Source: Deltaproteobacteria bacterium
GTDB lineage: Bacteria > Desulfobacterota > Desulfomonilia > UBA1062
NCBI GenBank assembly: GCA_015486075.1
Contig: WFSG01000022.1
Location: 1-64,000 of the forward strand
Direction of reading: 5' to 3'
DNA: 64,000 nucleotides
Position 1 is the first letter of the stretch. Every line of letters starts with the position of its first letter. Below are positions 58,129-64,000 of the stretch, piece after piece. A model generated the notes under the pieces. It worked only from the letters and a program-made list of their open reading frames with translations, was not told the origin of the DNA and ran no database searches. Both the position numbers and the translations under genes were made by a program.

Positions 58129-59633
58129 CTCGGCACCCCCTTGCTTTCCATATCCTTGATCACGACCTTTGCCACCTGCCTGCCCGAGGTAAGCGTTGGC
58201 TGGAATCCACCGGAATCGACCCATGACCCTGCGAAAAATAGTCCGTCTATAGGACACTTTTTGTTCATAAACAGGTTTAAATCCTTTGCGTACTGGTCAA
58301 AACCATATATGGCACCGCCCGGGTGCCCAAGATAGCGCTGGTGCGTGAGTGGCGTGGCTGCTTCCACCTCTTCCAGGTGGTCCCTGATACCGGGAAATGC
58401 CTTTCCCGCCAAGTCCAGCATAAAACCTGCATACCTGTACTTTGTGTCATAATACTCCGACGGACCAATATTACACCATGCCTCTGCATACTGCAGGACT
58501 ACAAAGACGGCCTGTGATGATCCCTTGGGCGAGAAATCGGGGTCAGACACATCGTAACACGACAGAAGTCCCATCTCGGGTTTCTCTAGTGTCTTGCTCA
58601 ATGCATAGGTCCTTTCCATATCAAGGCTGGTTCCTATAAAGTTCGTGGCTTCCTCTATGCCTAGATCCTTGGGCTCGCAGTCTAGACCCATAAACAGGGT
58701 AAATGCCGAGGGTCCTATAGTGCTCCTGCCAAGCTCCTTTTTCACCTCTTCCGGGACATACTCTGGGCCTAGCAACTCATAATAGGTGGATATTGTGCTT
58801 GCATTTGATATAACATAATCCGATATTATCTCTTCACCATATCCGGTCACAACACCCCTAGCTCTTCCATCTTCAACCAAGATCTTGTCTACCGGCGTGT
58901 TAAACCTTGCTGTACCGCCGTTTTGTAGAAAGGTATCAAGCAGGGCATTTGATAGTGCCTGAGAACCACCTTTTATGTGAAAGGGTTTGAACTCTATATA
59001 TGCAAAAAGGAGTATGGCAAGGTCGCTAAACGAGAGGTGGCTCGGTGGGATACCCATGTAAGACCAGTATGGGCTGATAACCGCTTTTAAAACTGGGTCA
59101 TTAAAGTGACTATCCAGCACCTCCTTGGATTTTCTTAATGCATACCTGAAGTACAATGGATATTTTTCCCTCGATATATCGGGGTCATGCATGTAAACTC
59201 CACCTATCATCTGCATGCAGAACTCGTAAACCAGGTCGAAAAACTTTTCTATGCCCTCCTTCTCCCTGGGGAAATTCTCCTTTAGGGTTGATATTATCTC
59301 CTCCCTGCTGGCACCTAGCTTGACATCTGCAACACCCGGCATTATGATACGATAAAGGTCATCCATCTGGACGAACTCGAGTTTATCGAGTACGCCAAGT
59401 TCCCTTAAGATCTCCCTCAATGGACCTGGCTTATCATCCGTACCCATGCCACTGAGTTGGTGCAGGGCTACTTCAAACTCGAACCTTCCTCTAACAAAAC
59501 TTGTTGCACATCCACCGGGCACGTTGTGCCTTTCCAGGAGAAGCACCTTCCGGCCCTTTTCTGCCAGAGTGAGCGCGGAAGTAAGGCCTGCATTACCGGC
59601 ACCTATAACCACCACATCATAATCGGACGCCAT
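58125..59633 (-). CDS. Phytoene desaturase / retinol saturase-like FAD oxidoreductase
   Basis: VVVIGAGNAGLTSALTLAEKGRKVLLLERHNVPGGCATSF; C-term GLFFAGSWVDSGGFQPTLTSGRQVA. Confidence 0.85.
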   Translation of the reverse strand: MASDYDVVVIGAGNAGLTSALTLAEKGRKVLLLERHNVPGGCATSFVRGRFEFEVALHQLSGMGTDDKPGPLREILRELGVLDKLEFVQMDDLYRIIMPGVADVKLGASREEIISTLKENFPREKEGIEKFFDLVYEFCMQMIGGVYMHDPDISREKYPLYFRYALRKSKEVLDSHFNDPVLKAVISPYWSYMGIPPSHLSFSDLAILLFAYIEFKPFHIKGGSQALSNALLDTFLQNGGTARFNTPVDKILVEDGRARGVVTGYGEEIISDYVISNASTISTYYELLGPEYVPEEVKKELGRSTIGPSAFTLFMGLDCEPKDLGIEEATNFIGTSLDMERTYALSKTLEKPEMGLLSCYDVSDPDFSPKGSSQAVFVVLQYAEAWCNIGPSEYYDTKYRYAGFMLDLAGKAFPGIRDHLEEVEAATPLTHQRYLGHPGGAIYGFDQYAKDLNLFMNKKCPIDGLFFAGSWVDSGGFQPTLTSGRQVAKVVIKDMESKGVPR

Positions 59634-59792
59634 ACAACCTCCTCTTATCTTAAAGCTTTACTATAAACTTTAATACCATCCTTTTACATGTTGTGTCAAG
59701 TTAAATGAAAATTTTGCCTGCATATTACTTTTTAATGCAACCGTATGCTAACACTGGTTGCAAAAAGAGTAATCCTAGGCTACAAGTCCACC

Positions 59793-60413
59793 ATGCAAGG
59801 TATCATTGGTCTGATTGCTGACAGCCATAGCAACAACAGGAATATGTTGCAAGCCATCAAAATACTCAAAGATATAGGCGCTGAAACCATAATTCATCTA
59901 GGAGATATCTGTGATTCCCTCAAGCCTGATGCCCTTGAAGAGGCTCTCTCCGTACTAAGGAACCACAAAGTAAAGGCACTAATGGGAAACAACGAGCTAA
60001 GCCTTATATGGGGTTTAAACGGAAACAAGGATAATAGTACCCGAGGTAAGGGTATAAACTACCTCGAGACCCTACCTTATGTTATTAGGATAGGGGACAT
60101 ATGCTTTGCACATTCAGCCCCTTTTAACTGGCCAGCTGCAACAAAAAGACCTATAGAAGAATACCTACCATACATTATCGAGGGCAGCGTGCCAAATTTC
60201 AGGATACTTTTCAGGGGACACTCACACATCCCTTCAATACTGGAGATTGATGGGAATACTTCTAAACAAATAAACCTAAGCTCAGAAAAGGAAATAGTCC
60301 TAGAACCTAGGAAAAGATATGTGATAACCGTAGGTGCCGCAGAGGATGGATCCTGCGCCCTTTACATACCTGGAGAAGAAAAGGTAAAGTTTATAGGTCT
60401 TGGGGAAACTTAA
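59793..60413 (+). CDS. YfcE-like metallophosphoesterase
   Basis: GLIADSHSNNRNML, IIHLGDICD, MGNNE, RGHSHIP. Confidence 0.88.
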   Translation: MQGIIGLIADSHSNNRNMLQAIKILKDIGAETIIHLGDICDSLKPDALEEALSVLRNHKVKALMGNNELSLIWGLNGNKDNSTRGKGINYLETLPYVIRIGDICFAHSAPFNWPAATKRPIEEYLPYIIEGSVPNFRILFRGHSHIPSILEIDGNTSKQINLSSEKEIVLEPRKRYVITVGAAEDGSCALYIPGEEKVKFIGLGET

Positions 60414-60449
60414 ATATCCCCAAGACCCTTTTGTCATATCTAGTTTATA

Positions 60450-61355
60450 TTATAATAGAGAAGCAAGCTCACCGAACATATCGTTAAGCTGGTTAAAGAA
60501 CTTCGGATTATCTAGGCTTGTAATCTTTTCCCAGTTTTCCATTACCTCTTCCGGTGTTGGTATCTTCCCTCCATCAGATAGAACCGCACCTGGGCCAGTC
60601 ATCATTGCCGACCTGCTGAAATAACCCAACCCAGCATTTATAATAACCCCTGAGTCCTCACACAATTCCGAACACATGTACAGCACAACAGGGGTCACGA
60701 ATTCCACCTTCATCTTCTTGAATACCTCTGGAGGCAGTATATCCTCTGTAAGCCTTGTCGCGGCAACAGGTGCAAGCACGTTAGTCTTGATGTTGTACTT
60801 GGCCCCCTCCAACTTTAACACATTTGCAAGGCCTACCACACCCATCTTGGCACTTGCATAGTTTGTCTGGCCAAAGTTGCCAAAAAGCCCGGCACCAGAT
60901 GTTGTCATCACGATCCTTCCGTACCCGTTCTCCCTCATATTCTGGAAGGCAGGCCTAGTAACACAGTATGCCCCCTTCAGGTGGACGCCAACCACGGCAT
61001 CCCAGTTTTCCTCTTCCATCTTTGCAAAGCTCTTATCCCTGAGTATACCTGCGTTATTGACAAGTATATCCACCTTTCCAAAGGCGTCTATGGCTGTTTT
61101 TACTATGTTCTCGCCACCTTCTACAGTGGCCACGTTGTCATAGTTCGGGACAGCCTCTCCTCCTAAAGCCTTTATCTCCTCTACAACCTTGTTTGCAGCA
61201 GACTCGCTAGAGCCCACCCCATCCCTCGTGCCACCGAGATCATTTACAACGACCTTTGCACCTCTTTTTGCAAGCTCAATGGCATGGTTCCTACCAAGGC
61301 CCGCACCAGCGCCGGTTACTATGGCTACCCGTCCAGTGAAATCAATCTTTGACAT
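60450..61355 (-). CDS. Short-chain dehydrogenase (MFE-2-like 3-hydroxyacyl-CoA dehydrogenase)
   Basis: AIVTGAGAGLGRNHAIELAKRGAKVVVNDLGG, NNAGILRDKSFAKM. Confidence 0.9.
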   Translation of the reverse strand: MSKIDFTGRVAIVTGAGAGLGRNHAIELAKRGAKVVVNDLGGTRDGVGSSESAANKVVEEIKALGGEAVPNYDNVATVEGGENIVKTAIDAFGKVDILVNNAGILRDKSFAKMEEENWDAVVGVHLKGAYCVTRPAFQNMRENGYGRIVMTTSGAGLFGNFGQTNYASAKMGVVGLANVLKLEGAKYNIKTNVLAPVAATRLTEDILPPEVFKKMKVEFVTPVVLYMCSELCEDSGVIINAGLGYFSRSAMMTGPGAVLSDGGKIPTPEEVMENWEKITSLDNPKFFNQLNDMFGELASLL

Positions 61356-61416
61356 AATAAACCTCCTATGAGCGTAAGTTGGAGGGGGCATACAAGAAGG
61401 GTACGCCCCCCTCTAC

Positions 61417-61848
61417 CTAACTTTTTAGCGGCAAGGCTGCTTCAAAATGGCCTGTTACCTTGACGTCTCCATTCTCGTCCTGTGCTAAGACCTCACACTT
61501 AATAATGTTTTCATTACCATCCACGCGCTTCTCCACCACATTACCCTTCACTGTTATCGTGTTCCCAGGTTTTGTCATACCGGCAAACCGAACACCGAAC
61601 CTCTTTAAATACTTTCTCGGTATCCACTGCGTTATGGCCTGCCCAACAAAACCCATAATGAGCATGCCGTGGGCGATTACACCATCTAGGCCCACGGCCT
61701 TTGCAAAGTCATCATCTGTATGGAGAGGGTTAAAATCACCTGATGCACCTGCATACATGACGTGCTGTAGCTTCTGCAGAGGACCCTTCACAAGCTTGGG
61801 CATCTCGTCGCCCACATTAATATCTTCATAATATATCTCTTGTGACAT
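61417..61848 (-). CDS. MaoC-like hotdog dehydratase
   Basis: YAGASGDFNPLHTDDDFAKAVGLDGVIAHGMLIMGFV. Confidence 0.9.
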   Translation of the reverse strand: MSQEIYYEDINVGDEMPKLVKGPLQKLQHVMYAGASGDFNPLHTDDDFAKAVGLDGVIAHGMLIMGFVGQAITQWIPRKYLKRFGVRFAGMTKPGNTITVKGNVVEKRVDGNENIIKCEVLAQDENGDVKVTGHFEAALPLKS

Positions 61849-61858
61849 AATCTACCCC

Positions 61859-62308
61859 CTATTTCCTCTCGATAAGAAGAGACCTGGCCTTGGCTACTTT
61901 CTCGCCGTCCTGATCTGTATACAGGATCTCCACTGTCACCATGTCCATCTTTCTACCTGACTTGCTGGTCTTTTCTTCTATGCTTACCACCTTTGGTATA
62001 CCTGTTAGTACGTCACCGGGGTAAATCAACCTGTAATACTCGTACTCTTCCTCGCCATGCAGCACATTGGCAAAATTGATCTTGAGATCATTGATAACCA
62101 CGGGCATTGAGCTCGACCACATCATGGGCACGGTAAGAAAAGTAGGGGGAGCAGGGGTATCCTTGTACCCCTCCTCAATTGCAGTATCCTTGTCAAGGTA
62201 TATCGGGTTGGGATCCCCTATGGCCTTTGCAAGCTCCCTTATCTTTCCCCTTTCCACTTCCCAGGTAATGGGTGGATATTCCTTACCTTGCTTTGACCTG
62301 TCCGCCAT
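61859..62308 (-). CDS. MaoC N-terminal/FAS1-like dehydratase domain protein
   Basis: EVERGKIRELAKAIGDPNPIYLD, PPTFLTVPM. Confidence 0.85.
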   Translation of the reverse strand: MADRSKQGKEYPPITWEVERGKIRELAKAIGDPNPIYLDKDTAIEEGYKDTPAPPTFLTVPMMWSSSMPVVINDLKINFANVLHGEEEYEYYRLIYPGDVLTGIPKVVSIEEKTSKSGRKMDMVTVEILYTDQDGEKVAKARSLLIERK

Positions 62309-62329
62309 ATCGGACCTCCTTATACTTTC

Positions 62330-63535
62330 CTATGCATCGTATTTACCTATAATCGCCACACTGCACACATTCATCATGGGGAAACCACCAAGATTATGCG
62401 TAAGGCCCAGTTTTGGATCCTTAAGCTGTCTCTTGTCTGCCCTGCCGTGAAGTTGCAGATAAATCTCGTACAGCATCCTAAGCCCGGATGCGCCAATGGG
62501 ATGCCCGAAACATTTTAGTCCACCATCCACTTGGCATGGGAGTTTTCCATCCAGATCATAGAAGCCGTCCATTATGTCCTTGGGGGCCTTGCCTCTCTCA
62601 GATATGTGCAAGTCTTCCATGGTAACCAGCTCGGTGATGGAAAAGCAGTCATGAACCTCCATTAGGCTGAGTTCTTCCCTAGGATTCTTTATACCAGCTT
62701 CCTTGTAAGCCTCTGAACTTGCCTTTGCCGCGGTTACAAAGTGTGCACCATCCCATTCATAGGCCATCTCCGTGCCATTGCTCAAAGAGAGCTGCAGTGC
62801 CTTAACAGTAACAAAGTCCTTCTTGCCAAGGCTCTTTGCAATCTCGGGTGTCGTGACAATGGCGCATGCCGATCCATCGCTGACACCGCAACAATCAAAC
62901 AGCCCCAACGGGTAGGCAATCATGGGCGCATTGAGAATCTTCTCCTCGGTTACTGCCTTGCGCAGGTGTGCCTTGGGGTTGAGGGCACCGTTTGCGTGGC
63001 TCTTTGCCGAAACATGTGCCATTGCCCTTTTCAGCTCCTGCATGTCAATACCGTACTTTGCTGCATAGCCACTTGCCAGCATAGCAAAACAGCCAGGCGC
63101 AGTAACATTGGGAAACCAAAGCCCGTTTAGTGTTCCCATTGCAGAGCTGAACTCTGGAAGCCCACCGTAACCTATGTCCTTGAGCTTCTCAACACCTATT
63201 GCCATGGCTATATCGTATGCACCGGATGCAACCGCATACACTGCCCCTCTAAATGCCTCGGTACCGCTCGCGCAGAAGTTTTCCACCCTTGTTACGGATA
63301 TGTTGGGGAGTCTTAACGTCATGGATGCTGGCAGTGCACTTTTTCCTACGTTAACCTCGTCAAAGCAGGTACCTAGCCATGCGGCTTGTATCTCGTTCTT
63401 ATCGATCCCGGCATCCTGGATCGCCTCCTGGAAGGCCTCTACCATGAGCTCTTCAGCCCCGACGTCCCACCTTTCACCGAATTTGGTGCACCCCATACCT
63501 ATTATAGCGACCTTGTCTCTTATTCCTGTAGCCAT
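62330..63535 (-). CDS. Thiolase-family protein (SCP-x-like)
   Basis: VENFCASGTEAFRGAVYAVASG, EVHDCFSITELV, GGLKCFGHPIGASGLRM. Confidence 0.9.
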   Translation of the reverse strand: MATGIRDKVAIIGMGCTKFGERWDVGAEELMVEAFQEAIQDAGIDKNEIQAAWLGTCFDEVNVGKSALPASMTLRLPNISVTRVENFCASGTEAFRGAVYAVASGAYDIAMAIGVEKLKDIGYGGLPEFSSAMGTLNGLWFPNVTAPGCFAMLASGYAAKYGIDMQELKRAMAHVSAKSHANGALNPKAHLRKAVTEEKILNAPMIAYPLGLFDCCGVSDGSACAIVTTPEIAKSLGKKDFVTVKALQLSLSNGTEMAYEWDGAHFVTAAKASSEAYKEAGIKNPREELSLMEVHDCFSITELVTMEDLHISERGKAPKDIMDGFYDLDGKLPCQVDGGLKCFGHPIGASGLRMLYEIYLQLHGRADKRQLKDPKLGLTHNLGGFPMMNVCSVAIIGKYDA

Positions 63536-63547
63536 GATTACACCTCC

Positions 63548-64000
63548 TTATTCCTCTACCTGTGGGATTGCTTTCCAGAAGTAACCCGTAAAGCCACGCA
63601 TTTCATCCTTGTATTTCCTTCTGAACGAGAGCTTCACCTCCATACCAACCTTTATCTGGTCCAGCTTGCAATCAGTGAAATCAAGCATCGTCCTCCCACC
63701 GCCTTCAAAATCTATCATACCGTATATTGCAGGTGGATCAACGGACGCAGCAAGCATGTCACCGGTATACATGAGGATCTTGCCGGTCTTCTCTGCAAAC
63801 TCGTACTCATCCATCTCCTCTACGGCACCGCAATCCGGGTTTACACAAACCTGAGAGGGGGGAAAATGAGGTGTACCACATTTCTTGCACCTAGAACCCA
63901 CCAGGCCCAGTAACATCTTCCTTTTGCGCCATAGCGTGGTAAGGGCTGTGTTTGGATTTGCCTCTCCCCTGATGCCCAGGTCAGCAACGATTAAATCACG
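63548..64000 (-). CDS. Zn-ribbon/OB-fold (DUF35) protein, 5' end beyond the window, possibly fused to an HMG-CoA synthase-like domain
   Basis: RCKKCGTPHFPPSQVCVNPDC; frame stays open to 64000 (RDLIVADLGIRGEANPNTALTTLWRKRKM...). Confidence 0.75.
   Translation of the reverse strand, partial: RDLIVADLGIRGEANPNTALTTLWRKRKMLLGLVGSRCKKCGTPHFPPSQVCVNPDCGAVEEMDEYEFAEKTGKILMYTGDMLAASVDPPAIYGMIDFEGGGRTMLDFTDCKLDQIKVGMEVKLSFRRKYKDEMRGFTGYFWKAIPQVEE

Overview
The window looks like a bacterial chromosome segment, possibly a thermophilic anaerobe of Desulfobacterota type (weak inference from DUF763, a Pyrococcus-like ferredoxin, an mbx-like cluster, PEP-CTERM and beta-oxidation genes). There is no prophage, IS element or CRISPR array that I can support. 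Content, left to right: an outer-membrane porin; a very large S8 lipoprotein protease followed by a membrane M28 peptidase; an EndoIII-like glycosylase; a ferredoxin; an F0 ATP synthase operon (atpI-like, I, B, E) whose c-subunit carries Na+-type ligands; class I fumarase; a degenerate-thioredoxin/glutaredoxin plus orphan GroES operon; RmuC; a divergent LarA homolog; an amidohydrolase; an NSR/CoA-disulfide-reductase-like flavoprotein; a 13-gene Mrp/complex-I-like cluster; initiator tRNA-Met; housekeeping genes (cca/pcnB, hisD, murA, prmC, prfA, rpmE, rho); fadJ/fadA beta-oxidation genes; adenylate cyclase and HDOD genes; moeA; a PEP-CTERM protein; a flavoprotein/reductase pair; and an acyl-CoA module cut by the window end. 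The main candidate system is the cluster at 28359-38985. Its gene order matches, as I remember it, archaeal mbx/mbs (membrane-bound sulfane-sulfur reductase). It lacks the NiFe-site CxxC motifs, its NuoB-like subunit has only three cysteines (compatible with a site-differentiated proximal Fe-S cluster), and its terminal NuoI-like subunit is fused to a GltD/NfnB-type NAD(P)H oxidoreductase. An NSR-like gene lies next to it. All family calls are by eye from protein motifs; no database search was run.
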